Shown piece after piece: positions 17,512-25,881 of a DNA stretch of 64,000 bases. Source of the stretch: an uncultured Rubripirellula sp. (GTDB lineage Bacteria; Planctomycetota; Planctomycetia; Pirellulales; Pirellulaceae); contig CALIBL010000019.1 of the NCBI GenBank assembly GCA_938045805.1, positions 17,995 to 81,994 of the forward strand, in the 5' to 3' direction. The translations under genes were made by a program, and so were the position numbers. Position 1 is the stretch's first letter; every line of letters starts with the position of its first letter. The notes under the pieces are model-generated. The model was not told where the DNA came from. It saw only the letters and a program-made list of their open reading frames with translations, and did no database searches.

Positions 17512-19299
17512 ATGTCTTTAATCGTTCAGAAATTTGGTGGGACAAGCGTAGCGGACGTCGAGAAAATTCGAGCTGCTGCGAGGAAAGCGATTCGTGCTCA
17601 GCAAGCGGGACACCGTGTCGTGATGGTGGTGAGCGCTATGGGTAAAAATACGGATGGCTTGCTTGATCTGGCATCGCAGGTGAGTGATGCACCGCCCGCC
17701 CGAGAGATGGACATGCTTCTCAGTACGGGAGAGCAGGTCAGTGTGGCGTTGGTAGCGATGGCGATCCATGAATTGGGATCCAAGGCGATCAGTCTCACTG
17801 GCGGTCAAATTGGGATGAAGACTGACAATAGTTTCAGCAAGGCTCGGATTCAGTCCATTTCAACGGAACGCATCGAGCGTTTACTTGATGACGGAAATAT
17901 AGTTGTTGCGGCGGGCTTTCAGGGGATCGATGACGACCTGAATATCACGACCCTCGGGCGAGGTGGAAGCGACACAACTGCCGTCGCGCTTGCAGCGGTT
18001 CTCGGAGCGGATGCATGTGAGATCTACACCGATGTCGATGGTGTTTACACCACCGACCCTCGCCTTTTGCCAGAGGCACGTCGGGTTGATGTCATTAGCT
18101 ATGACGAGATGTTGGAGTTGGCGAGTCTCGGCGCTGGCGTGATGCACAATCGTAGTATTGAATTTGCGAAGAAGTTTGGCGTTCCAATCCATGTTCGCAG
18201 TAGCTTCTCGGATACCGAAGGTACCATGATTGTTGCTGAACCCGAGTCACGAACGCAACCTGTTAGTGGTGCCGCGATGACCGCGAGTGAGGCAAGGATC
18301 ACCGTGTTGGGAGTTCCTGACGTACCCGGTAAAAGCAAACAGATCTTTGCTGCCATCGCGAATCGTAAAATTGCCGTTGATATGGTGGTTCAAAACATTG
18401 GTAAGGAGGGTCGCGCAGACATCTCGTTCACGGTTCCTCGGAGCGAATTGAAGGACACGCTTGAGGCGGTTGATGCAGTCATCGATCAAGTCGGCGCTAG
18501 TCGCGTGACACATGATGACGAAGTTTCAAAGGTCTCGGTGGTGGGACTGAATATGGCGTCGCAGACCAATGTTGCGGCTAAAATGTTCCGCGCGCTTGCT
18601 GATGCGGGTGTGAACATACAAATGATCACCACGAGTGAAATTAAAATTTCGACGTTGGTGGCTAATGCAGATGCAAGCACAGCACTACGAGCCGTGCATC
18701 AGGCTTTCGGACTCCACTCGCGACCTGAGGACGCCAAAAACTGGGATCAAATCAAGGCAGAGCGTGGCGGAAGAGCCGATGTGGATGTATTGGTCAGTCG
18801 CCTGCGGGACGACGCACTCGAGGCGCTTACTCTAACTGGTATTTCGGTTACCGAGGATCAAGCAAGGATCACGATTCACGGCGTGCCTGATCAATCGGGG
18901 ATTGCAGCGGAGATGTTTGAGACGATTGGTGACGCTGGCATCTTCGTCGATATGATCGTTCAGGGTAACGATGGTGAAGGGACGGCAACGAGTATTAGTT
19001 TCACCGTTGACGCGTCGACGATTGAGCAAGGGGTGGCCGTTGCTCGCCAGATTCAAGAGAAGCATTCCATGGGCGAGGTTCAATCGTGTGGGCAGATCGC
19101 GAAGGTTACCGTTAGCGGGATCGGTTTGCGAAGCCACACTCATGTGGCCACCAAGTTGTTTGATCAACTTGCTGCTGCTGAAATCAACGTTGAGATGGTC
19201 AACACAAGCGAGTTGCAAGTCAACGCGGTGATTCAGTCACAGCATCTCGAGAACGCAACAAATCGTTTGAAAGAAGCCTTCTCAGACTCATTGAGATAG
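17512..19299 (+). CDS. lysC: Aspartate kinase with four ACT domains
   Basis: A 595-residue enzyme. It has an amino-acid kinase domain (MSLIVQKFGGTSVADVEKI, GRGGSDTTAVALA, EIYTDVDGVYTTDPR) over residues 1-245. Four ACT regulatory units follow: ITVLGVPDVPGKSKQIFAAI, VSVVGLNMASQTNVAAKMFR, ITIHGVPDQSGIAAEMFETI and VTVSGIGLRSHTHVATKLFD. The usual bacterial LysC has two ACT units (about 400 residues). The doubled arrangement also occurs in cyanobacteria and other planctomycetes. It phosphorylates aspartate, the first step toward Lys, Thr and Met, and is probably feedback-inhibited by Lys and/or Thr through the ACT units. The upstream gene is a probable homoserine kinase. Confidence 0.95.
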   Translation: MSLIVQKFGGTSVADVEKIRAAARKAIRAQQAGHRVVMVVSAMGKNTDGLLDLASQVSDAPPAREMDMLLSTGEQVSVALVAMAIHELGSKAISLTGGQIGMKTDNSFSKARIQSISTERIERLLDDGNIVVAAGFQGIDDDLNITTLGRGGSDTTAVALAAVLGADACEIYTDVDGVYTTDPRLLPEARRVDVISYDEMLELASLGAGVMHNRSIEFAKKFGVPIHVRSSFSDTEGTMIVAEPESRTQPVSGAAMTASEARITVLGVPDVPGKSKQIFAAIANRKIAVDMVVQNIGKEGRADISFTVPRSELKDTLEAVDAVIDQVGASRVTHDDEVSKVSVVGLNMASQTNVAAKMFRALADAGVNIQMITTSEIKISTLVANADASTALRAVHQAFGLHSRPEDAKNWDQIKAERGGRADVDVLVSRLRDDALEALTLTGISVTEDQARITIHGVPDQSGIAAEMFETIGDAGIFVDMIVQGNDGEGTATSISFTVDASTIEQGVAVARQIQEKHSMGEVQSCGQIAKVTVSGIGLRSHTHVATKLFDQLAAAEINVEMVNTSELQVNAVIQSQHLENATNRLKEAFSDSLR

Positions 19300-19380
19300 T
19301 GACGCATCGATCGTGGAAATCCTTTACACTACGATGATTCAGATAACCCCGCAGATCATTCATTCAGGTAAAGCATTACT

Positions 19381-20775
19381 GTGAATCATGAGCAAGTGAC
19401 TAGGATTGTCATCGCCGAGGATAGCCGCATTCAGGCGAAGATGCTAATCAAGCGTCTGGAGAGTTCGGGTTACCACGTTCGTTGGGGATCAGATGGCGCC
19501 GAGGCGCTGGAAATGATTCGTGACGATCCGCCGGATCTGATCATCAGCGATATCGAGATGCCCGAGATGAACGGCTATCAGTTGTGTCAGGCTGTCAAGC
19601 AGGATCAACAGCTGCGTCGGATTCCTCTCATCTTGCTCAGTACGCTCTCCTCTCCGGAAGATATCATTGAGGGGCTGCAGGCAGGTGCTGACAATTATGT
19701 TACCAAGCCATACGAGGCAGAGTATCTGCTGGGTCGGGTGGATTCGCTCCTGCACTCCACGATCGACGAGGATGAGTCCGATGAGCAGGCGGCGTTGGAA
19801 GTCAATCTTCGCGGTAAGACCTACACGGTTCAATCGGGAAGACAGCAGGTGCTGAATCTTTTGATTAGTACATTCGAGAACGCGGTTGAGAAAAATAGCG
19901 AGTTGATTCGGGTCAATCAGGAGTTGTCAAAAAGCCGAGATGAGCTCTCGCGGCAAAATCAAACCCTTGAGCGTTTGAATGATCAGTTAGAGACACATAA
20001 TGAGCGAATGTCGCGTGATCTCGAGGCGGCGGCAAGAATCCAGCAGTCACTGCTGCCCACTGATGATTTTTCCGCCGCTGGACTTGATGTGGCATGGAAA
20101 TATGTACCATGCGATGAACTGGCCGGTGACTTCCTGAACTACTTTCCGCTCGATGAAGAATATGTTGCTCTTTACGTGGTGGATGTGAGCGGCCACGGGG
20201 TCGCGTCATCACTGCTGAGTGTTGCGGTGGCGCGTTCGATGACGAGAAACATTTCGGCATCCTCAATACTCGCGAAACTCGGAGATGGCACTCGCCCCAG
20301 CATCACTCTGCCTCATGAAGTCGCAGAAGAACTCAATCGACGGTTTCCCATGGAAGAGCAAGGTGAGTTGTATTTCACCATGTTCTACGGCGTCTTAAAT
20401 CGCAAGACTGGGAACTTGCAGTATGTCTCTGCGGGGCACGTTCCACCGGTGATCATGAGGAAAGGGCAGGATCCCGAAATCCTACCTGCCGAGGGATTTG
20501 CGGTCGGATGGATCGAGGGCATCGATTACGATTTGGAAGAGGTTACGTTACAACCAGGAGATCGACTTTTTGTCTTCTCCGATGGTGTTCCCGAGGCGAT
20601 GGATCAGGATCTGAATGAGCTCGGGGATGAGAGGATGCTATTGTCGATTCAAGAGACTCAGTCAATGTCGCTGGACGAGGCAGTGAACCACATGAAGACC
20701 AAAGTCGATCACTGGTGTCGGGTCAATGGTCCAAAGGATGATGTCAGCATTCTTGCCGTTGAAATGCCTGAGTAG
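19381..20775 (+). CDS. Response regulator with PP2C/SpoIIE-type serine phosphatase output
   Basis: A 464-residue protein. The N-terminal receiver domain (about 1-125) has the acidic pair E13-D14, phospho-acceptor Asp57 (PDLIISDIEMPEMNG) and Lys109 (NYVTKPYE). A coiled-coil linker follows (about 165-215), then a PPM/SpoIIE phosphatase with LAGDFLNYFPLDEEY, YVVDVSGHGVASSLLS and LFVFSDGVPEAMD metal-binding motifs. RsbU-like proteins of this type dephosphorylate anti-sigma factor antagonists in response to phosphorylation by a histidine kinase; neither kinase nor antagonist is in the window. Start is GTG at 19381; no ATG lies in frame before the receiver domain. It ends 95 bases before ftr on the same strand. 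Confidence 0.93.
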   Translation: MNHEQVTRIVIAEDSRIQAKMLIKRLESSGYHVRWGSDGAEALEMIRDDPPDLIISDIEMPEMNGYQLCQAVKQDQQLRRIPLILLSTLSSPEDIIEGLQAGADNYVTKPYEAEYLLGRVDSLLHSTIDEDESDEQAALEVNLRGKTYTVQSGRQQVLNLLISTFENAVEKNSELIRVNQELSKSRDELSRQNQTLERLNDQLETHNERMSRDLEAAARIQQSLLPTDDFSAAGLDVAWKYVPCDELAGDFLNYFPLDEEYVALYVVDVSGHGVASSLLSVAVARSMTRNISASSILAKLGDGTRPSITLPHEVAEELNRRFPMEEQGELYFTMFYGVLNRKTGNLQYVSAGHVPPVIMRKGQDPEILPAEGFAVGWIEGIDYDLEEVTLQPGDRLFVFSDGVPEAMDQDLNELGDERMLLSIQETQSMSLDEAVNHMKTKVDHWCRVNGPKDDVSILAVEMPE

Positions 20776-20790
20776 TTTTTGCCATCCTCG

Positions 20791-20835
20791 CTTCACCAAT
20801 CTTGTGCAAGATGCGTACGCAGTCGTGTGGTGAAG
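20791..20835 (+). promoter_or_regulatory. Nested inverted repeats upstream of ftr
   Basis: An outer 8-bp repeat (20791-20798 with 20828-20835) encloses a small inner palindrome (20801-20810, 4-bp arms). It lies between the phosphatase stop and the ftr start, 36 bases before the ATG. It may end the upstream transcript or regulate ftr; there is no U-run. Confidence 0.3.
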
Positions 20836-20870
20836 AGACGTAGGCATTTGATTCTCATTGAAGGTTCAAG

Positions 20871-21794
20871 ATGAACAACGCCGTTGTAGACGAAACATTC
20901 GCTGAAGCATTTCCAATGCGAGCGACTCGAATTGTTGTTACTGCCATTGATGAAGACTTGGTGAGGATCGCGGCGGCCGAATTTTGCGGTAACGCTTCGA
21001 GTGTGATTGGTTGTGATGCCGAGGCGGGTGTTGAGCGGTTTTTGGAACCGTCGCAAACAATAGACGGTCGTCCAGGAGTTTCGATTTTAGCTTTTGCATT
21101 TGACCGGGAATCTCTTGAGTCAGCGGTCACGGCAAGGGTCGGGCAAAACATTCTGACGTGTCCAACGACTGCCTGTTATTCCGGCTTGACCGCCGAAAGG
21201 CGTAAAGACCGAATCAAGATCGGCTCGCAGTTGCGGTTCTTCGGTGATGGGTTCCAGATTTCAAAAAAGTTTGAGAATCAGCGGTTCTGGCGAGTGCCGG
21301 TGATGGACGGAGAATTCCTCTGCGAAGATGTTGCTGGAACAGTGAAAGGAATCGGTGGCGGCAACCTCTTGGTTTGCGGCCGAAGTCAGCATGAGACACT
21401 TGCAGCGGTGCGTGCTGCAGTCAGAGCGATTGATGATCTCAGTGATGTGATCTTGCCGTTTCCTGCGGGAATTGTTCGCAGCGGTTCAAAAGTTGGATCG
21501 AAATATAAAGCACTCAAGGCGAGCACGAACGATGCTTGGTGTCCCAGTTTGGTCGGGCAAACGGCTACGGAATTGCAAGAAGGCGAGCAAGCGGTTTACG
21601 AGATCGTGATTGATGGGCTCTCCACCCAAGCGGTTGCCACCGCAATGAAAGTTGGCCTCGAGACGGTTAGGTCGATGCCCGGTGTGCTCAGGATCTCGGC
21701 AGGTAATTACGGAGGCAAACTCGGGCCTCACCACTTCCATCTACATCAGTTGGATGATCCCAATTGTGGTGTCCCGGATTCGTCTAAAGACTAA
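20871..21794 (+). CDS. ftr: Formylmethanofuran:tetrahydromethanopterin formyltransferase
   Basis: A 307-residue protein with the motifs of Ftr/FhcD: FCGNASSVIGCDAEAGVERF, CPTTACYSGL, LRFFGDGFQISKKF, GGGNLLVCGRSQHETLAAVR and FPAGIVRSGSKVGSKYKALK. Methanogen Ftr has about 297 residues. It moves the formyl group between methanofuran and H4MPT in the cytoplasm. In C1-oxidising bacteria it runs from formyl-H4MPT to formyl-methanofuran. It is the first gene of the C1 block, with GAAGG about 6 bases before the ATG. The gene order ftr-fwdD-fwdB-fwdA-fwdC differs from the fhcCDAB order known from methylotrophic proteobacteria. Confidence 0.96.
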   Translation: MNNAVVDETFAEAFPMRATRIVVTAIDEDLVRIAAAEFCGNASSVIGCDAEAGVERFLEPSQTIDGRPGVSILAFAFDRESLESAVTARVGQNILTCPTTACYSGLTAERRKDRIKIGSQLRFFGDGFQISKKFENQRFWRVPVMDGEFLCEDVAGTVKGIGGGNLLVCGRSQHETLAAVRAAVRAIDDLSDVILPFPAGIVRSGSKVGSKYKALKASTNDAWCPSLVGQTATELQEGEQAVYEIVIDGLSTQAVATAMKVGLETVRSMPGVLRISAGNYGGKLGPHHFHLHQLDDPNCGVPDSSKD

Positions 21795-21894
21795 GCATCA
21801 GGTCATTGTCTCCTGTTGCGATAATGTAAGACTGAGAAGGGTTCTTGGTCTTTCACCCAAAGTGATGTTCATTGGTTAAAAAAGAGAGTGATCG

Positions 21895-22245
21895 ATGCCC
21901 ACGGTTCGAGTGATGCTCAATCCGATGCGAACAGCCCAACAGGGCGTTAACGTGAATATTGGTAAAGATGGTGAGGAGTATAAGGAGATCACCACGACCC
22001 TATCGGTTCACGAAGACGATATGGCGGCATTAGGGGTTGAAGATGGCGCTGAAGTCGTGGTGCGTACCGAGCACGGTGAAGCCGACTTTGTTTGTAAGAC
22101 CGCTAAAGTCCCTCAGGGGCTCGTGTTTGTTCCCTATGGACCTCCGACTTGTCAGCTGATGGGTGGAGACACCGATGGGACTGGAATGCCAACGAGTAAA
22201 GGTTGGGATGTCGAAATCATTCCACGCAGCGAACTAGATAGCTAG
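21895..22245 (+). CDS. fwdD: Formylmethanofuran dehydrogenase subunit D, molybdopterin-dinucleotide-binding
   Basis: A 116-residue protein that starts VRVMLNPMRTAQQGVNVNIG, has the double-psi barrel pattern EDDMAALGVEDGAEVVVRTE, and ends with the FwdD-type sequence VPYGPPTCQLMGGDTDGTGM. Methanogen FwdD (about 130 residues) is a free-standing homologue of the C-terminal molydopterin-binding domain of formate dehydrogenases and completes the pterin pocket of FwdB. Its presence argues that the complex carries a Mo- or W-pterin cofactor. It sits 100 bases after ftr and 515 bases before fwdB. Confidence 0.9.
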   Translation: MPTVRVMLNPMRTAQQGVNVNIGKDGEEYKEITTTLSVHEDDMAALGVEDGAEVVVRTEHGEADFVCKTAKVPQGLVFVPYGPPTCQLMGGDTDGTGMPTSKGWDVEIIPRSELDS

Positions 22246-22474
22246 CATTTGTCTTTCGATCAAGTTGACCTAGAACTCAGACTCCGTGGGATTGGGAGTG
22301 GCTGGACTGACAGATCGTACCGATAGGACATGAGGGAGGAGTGTTGGTCGGAGTATCAGCATGAAATTGCCTCGTTAGCCCATCCGCATCGCGGAAAATG
22401 AATCGCTTTGTATATACTGAGACTAAGTGTTGCAGGGAGCGGATTGAGTTCATTCTGAATGCAAACAGACGAAT

Positions 22475-22624
22475 ATGAGTAATAAAGAGATCAACGGACC
22501 GGATTCACCTCACTTTTCCCTTCCCGATGAGCAGTCTGACGCTGCGGCTTGGGAGCAGGTTGAGCCGGGTCGCTTTATGCCGAGACGGGTCCGAGGGAGC
22601 TGCCACGGTCGGGCGCTTGGCTGA
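22475..22624 (+). CDS. Small ORF (49 residues) inside the C1 block
   Basis: ATG at 22475 opens a frame ending TGA at 22622-22624. The product begins MSNKEINGPDSPHFSLPDEQ, contains WEQVEPGRFMPRRVRG and ends GRALG. It has an acidic N-terminal half and a basic, Arg-rich C-terminal half with one Cys. I do not recognise a family. The +1 frame stays open to 22721, so a frameshifted longer protein is possible. It lies between fwdD and fwdB on the same strand, so it could be a small accessory protein. Comparison with related genomes would decide. Confidence 0.45.
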   Translation: MSNKEINGPDSPHFSLPDEQSDAAAWEQVEPGRFMPRRVRGSCHGRALG

Positions 22625-22760
22625 ACGTTTACCGTTCCGTCGTCCGGTTCGGATGACATCGACAACGATTCAGACGCGAATGCGTCCTCTGGCGGCTGCG
22701 ATGCTTGATCAAGAGGATTGATGTTACGCCGCGTTCAAATTTATTTTCGCGAGATGTTTC

Positions 22761-24095
22761 ATGGAATTGAAAGTCATAGAAAATGCAACGTGTACCTTTT
22801 GTGGTTGCGTTTGTGATGACATCGAACTGCATGCCGATGACATGCGAATTCATCAGGCCAAGCGAGCTTGCATTCTTGGTAAGTCATGGTTCCTGAACCA
22901 CACGGCCGAAAAGAAATATCCTGAGGCACTGATTGACGGTCAGCCTGCCAGCTTGGACGACGCAATCCAAGTTGCAGCGAATTATCTTTACGATGCTGAC
23001 ATGCCGCTTGTTTACGGGATGAGTAACACCACTTGTGAGGCTCAGAAAGAGTGTGTGGCGATGGCGGATCTCTTGGGAGCACTGCTTGATAGTCACACCT
23101 CTTTGTGACATGGCCCAACTGAAATAGCTGCCCAGTTGGGTGGTAAGGTCACGTGTACTCTTGGTGAAGTAAAGAATCGAGCTGATTTCATTGTTTATTG
23201 GGGAGGTAATCCTGCGGAGTGTCATCCGCGACATTTCACGAAATACACCTTGATGCAGAAAAGTAAGTTTCTGCCACGCGGGCGGAAGGATCGCACCGTA
23301 GTGATGGTGGATATTAGAGAAACGAAGAGTGCGAAGGCCGCGGATCACTTTTTACAGGTGCGTCCCGGTAAAGACTTTGAGTTGTTGACCATCATGCGTG
23401 CGATGATCAAGGATCAGGAAATCTCTGAAGCTGAGGTTGCTGCGACGGGCGTCTCGATGGAGGTCCTTCGTGATCTGATTGACCAAATGAAGAAGGCAAA
23501 GTTCGGTGTCATGTTCTTTGGTATGGGATTGTCCATGACTCGTGGCAAGCACATGAATGCTGCGGCTCTATTAACTTTCGCAGCCGAAATGAATGCCTTC
23601 ACCAAGTTCGTTGCCATGCCGATGCGTGGGCACGGCAACGTGACGGGTGCAGACGTGATCATGCGTTGGCAGACCGGCTATCCATTTGGCATTTCGCTTA
23701 ATCGTGGCTATCCGCGATACAATCCAGGTGAATTCTCCACGGTTGATGTTCTCGTGCGGGGGGATACCGATTGTGCATTCATTATTGGTGCTGATCCCGG
23801 TGCCACGATGCCCAAGCCGGCGATTGACCACCTCGCCAAGGTTCCCACCATTGTTCTTGATCCCCACGTGACGCATACCAGTCGACTCTCAAGGGTACAC
23901 ATCACCACGGCACCGGCCGGCATTGCGGCACCGGGAACCGGGTATCGAATGGATGAGGTGCCGATGCCGCTCAAACCTGCTTTGAATTCACCTTACCCAA
24001 GTGATGAAGAGGTGGTGAGAAGGATCAAGGAGGCCATTGCGGAGAAGCCTGACTGGATGACCAATCAGCCGCAGATGATAGAATCACAGGTGTGA
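22761..24095 (+). CDS. fwdB: Formylmethanofuran dehydrogenase subunit B, probable selenoprotein (in-frame UGA at 23106-23108)
   Basis: This is the catalytic subunit of formylmethanofuran dehydrogenase. Read through the UGA it has 444 residues, close to methanogen FwdB (about 430). Residues 11-37 hold the [4Fe-4S] motif C11-x2-C14-x3-C18...C37. Residue 116, the UGA, aligns with the Cys/Sec that binds Mo or W and is followed by His-Gly-Pro-Thr, as in E. coli formate dehydrogenase H (Sec-His-Gly-Pro-Ser). Downstream come DFIVYWGGNPAECHPRH, VDIRETKSAKAADHFLQVRP and GHGNVTGADVIMRWQTGYPF, all FwdB-like. The frame is open on both sides with no shift. Together with FwdD, FwdA and FwdC it interconverts formyl-methanofuran and CO2. 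A Cys-to-stop mutation or sequence error is the alternative, but the exact position and the hairpin favour Sec. Confidence 0.9.
23106..23140 (+). promoter_or_regulatory. Candidate SECIS element with Sec UGA codon in fwdB
   Basis: UGA (23106-23108) is followed by a perfect 8-bp stem, 23114-23121 with 23133-23140, and an 11-nt loop (23122-23132). A weaker alternative stem, 23125-23129 with 23134-23138, would give a 4-nt loop starting with G, 21 nt after UGA, nearer the E. coli SelB-binding geometry. The bases just after UGA (CATGGCCCA) nearly match those of E. coli fdhF (CACGGCCCA), partly because both encode His-Gly-Pro. Confidence 0.7.
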
Positions 24096-24174
24096 TGTAT
24101 TTCCTCAGAGGAGAAGCTCGTCGTTTGTCACGCGGTGCACTACTTTGTGAATACTTTCAATGTCCTTCAGCAAA

Positions 24175-24199
24175 GCCTCATTCATGCGGTGAATGAGGC
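24175..24199 (+). promoter_or_regulatory. Perfect 10-bp hairpin between fwdB and fwdA
   Basis: The arms at 24175-24184 and 24190-24199 are perfectly complementary around a 5-nt loop. It lies in the 139-base gap, 35 bases before the fwdA ATG. No U-run follows, so an mRNA-stabilising, processing or partial-termination role is more likely than full termination, since fwdA and fwdC belong to the same complex. Confidence 0.5.
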
Positions 24200-24234
24200 C
24201 CCACTGTTGTTACCCGTTAAAAATTTGAGATCGC

Positions 24235-25881
24235 ATGCTTCGGATCACCGGTGGAACAGTTTACGATCCCGCCAACGGAATTGATGGCGAAGTCAAAGAC
24301 CTTTATATCGCTGACGGTAGGTTTTCGTCCAAGTTTGAAACGGGCAGAACGATCGACGCGACCGGCTTAGTGATCATGCCCGGTGGTGTGGACGTGCACA
24401 CCCATGTCGCGGGCGGTTCGATCAATTTTGCAAGGGCAATGACGCCCGAGGATCATCGAAGAACGCAGGCGTTCATCCGGTCCAAAACACGTCGTAGCGG
24501 ACTCGGCGGGATGGCTCCCACGACTTTCGCCACCGGTTATCTCTATGCCGGGATGGGTTGGACCACGGTCAACGAAGCCGCCGTGCCGGTGCTTTCTGCA
24601 CGCCATACACATGAAGAGCTTCGAGATATTCCCATCGTTGACAAAAGTTCCTTGGTGCTGATGGCGAACAATGAAATCATCCTCGACCTTCTTGAAGAAG
24701 GTGAAGATGAGCGAGCCAAGCATATCCTTGCTTGGCACATTTGGGCCGCAAAATCCTACGGCGTCAAAGCGGTGAATCCGGGCGGTGTGGCATCGTGGAA
24801 ATACGGTAACGACGCAAAACATTTGACATCGAAGATTGACGGATATGATCACGTCACACCCGGGACCATCATCACCAAGTTTGCCAAGATGATCGATGAG
24901 TTAGGGATTCCTCATCCATTGCATCTCCACTGCAATAATTTGGGTGCGCCCGGTAACGTTGAAACGACTCTGGAGACCATGAGGCATCTGGAGGGTTCGA
25001 GAGCACATTTTGCTCACTTGCAATACCATGCCTACGGTGGTGATGACTGGGGCAATATGAGATCCGAGGCGGCGCAGCTGGCAGACTACTTCAACGCCCA
25101 CCCCAATATGACCACCGATGCGGGGGCTGTTTTGTTCGGTGATACCGTGACAATCACCGCGGATGGTCCTTGGCAGCATTTGCTTTACAAGCTGACGGGA
25201 CGTAAGTGGGGTAACCTTGATGTCGAAAATGAAACCGGTTGTGGGATTGTTCCTTACACTTATCGCCCGAGCAATCTGGTGAACGCTGTCCAGTGGGCGG
25301 TTGGCTTGGAGTTGTTGCTTTTGATCAATGATCCTTGGCGTGTGTTCCTCTCAACGGATCATCCCAATGGTGCCTGTTTCTGGCGGTATCCGGAAATCAT
25401 TCAACTGCTGATGTGTTCCGACTACCGCAACGAGTGCATGGCGAACCTGCCGCCGAATATCAAGAACAAAATTTCGCTTCCTGAGATCGATCGCGAATAC
25501 ACACTGTACGAGATTGCCACCATCACCTCCGCAGGTCCGTCGCGTGCTTTGGGTTTACCACAGAAAGGCGATTTGGGGATTGGGAAAGACGCTGATTTGG
25601 TGATCTACCACCAGGATCATGACATCGCCAGAATGTTCGGGCACCCTCGATATGTATTCAAGGGTGGTGAGATCGTGATCGAGGAGGGAGACATTCGCGA
25701 AACCCCTGATGGTCGTGAGTATCTGGTGCAGCCTTCGTATGATCCTGAGATCGATAAGTTCTTGAGACCACTATTCGAGGACCGCTACTGCATGTCCTTT
25801 GAAAATTATCCTGTTGAGATGGAACGCATTGAGCGGTCGCAGATTCAAGATTGCGTCACGCTTGGGGGTGAGGGCGAGTGA
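24235..25881 (+). CDS. fwdA: Formylmethanofuran dehydrogenase subunit A, amidohydrolase
   Basis: A 548-residue urease/dihydroorotase-type amidohydrolase. It has the N-terminal beta-sandwich start MLRITGGTVYDPANGIDGEV, metal-binding H55-T-H57 in GGVDVHTHVAGGSINFARAM, a Lys in the expected bridging region (AAKSYGVKAVNPGG), His residues in HPLHLHCNNLG and AHLQYHAYGG, and the catalytic-Asp segment LSTDHPNGACFWRYP. In the complex this subunit hydrolyses or forms formyl-methanofuran at a binuclear metal site. Formate then passes through an internal channel to the FwdB metal site. It overlaps fwdC at TGATG. Confidence 0.96.
   Translation: MLRITGGTVYDPANGIDGEVKDLYIADGRFSSKFETGRTIDATGLVIMPGGVDVHTHVAGGSINFARAMTPEDHRRTQAFIRSKTRRSGLGGMAPTTFATGYLYAGMGWTTVNEAAVPVLSARHTHEELRDIPIVDKSSLVLMANNEIILDLLEEGEDERAKHILAWHIWAAKSYGVKAVNPGGVASWKYGNDAKHLTSKIDGYDHVTPGTIITKFAKMIDELGIPHPLHLHCNNLGAPGNVETTLETMRHLEGSRAHFAHLQYHAYGGDDWGNMRSEAAQLADYFNAHPNMTTDAGAVLFGDTVTITADGPWQHLLYKLTGRKWGNLDVENETGCGIVPYTYRPSNLVNAVQWAVGLELLLLINDPWRVFLSTDHPNGACFWRYPEIIQLLMCSDYRNECMANLPPNIKNKISLPEIDREYTLYEIATITSAGPSRALGLPQKGDLGIGKDADLVIYHQDHDIARMFGHPRYVFKGGEIVIEEGDIRETPDGREYLVQPSYDPEIDKFLRPLFEDRYCMSFENYPVEMERIERSQIQDCVTLGGEGE

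Noticed and set aside
22527..22721. 64-codon frame overlapping the small ORF in the C1 block
   Set aside because: Composition is that of a shadow frame (Arg/Ser/Leu rich without pattern). Kept only as a possible frameshift continuation of the 49-residue ORF.
22761..23108. fwdB read as a pseudogene or as two separate genes split at the UGA
   Set aside because: Both parts are in the same frame with no gap, no other lesion is present, and the UGA sits exactly at the family's Cys/Sec position with a hairpin after it. The second part would need a TTG start (23136) that cuts off the active-site motif.
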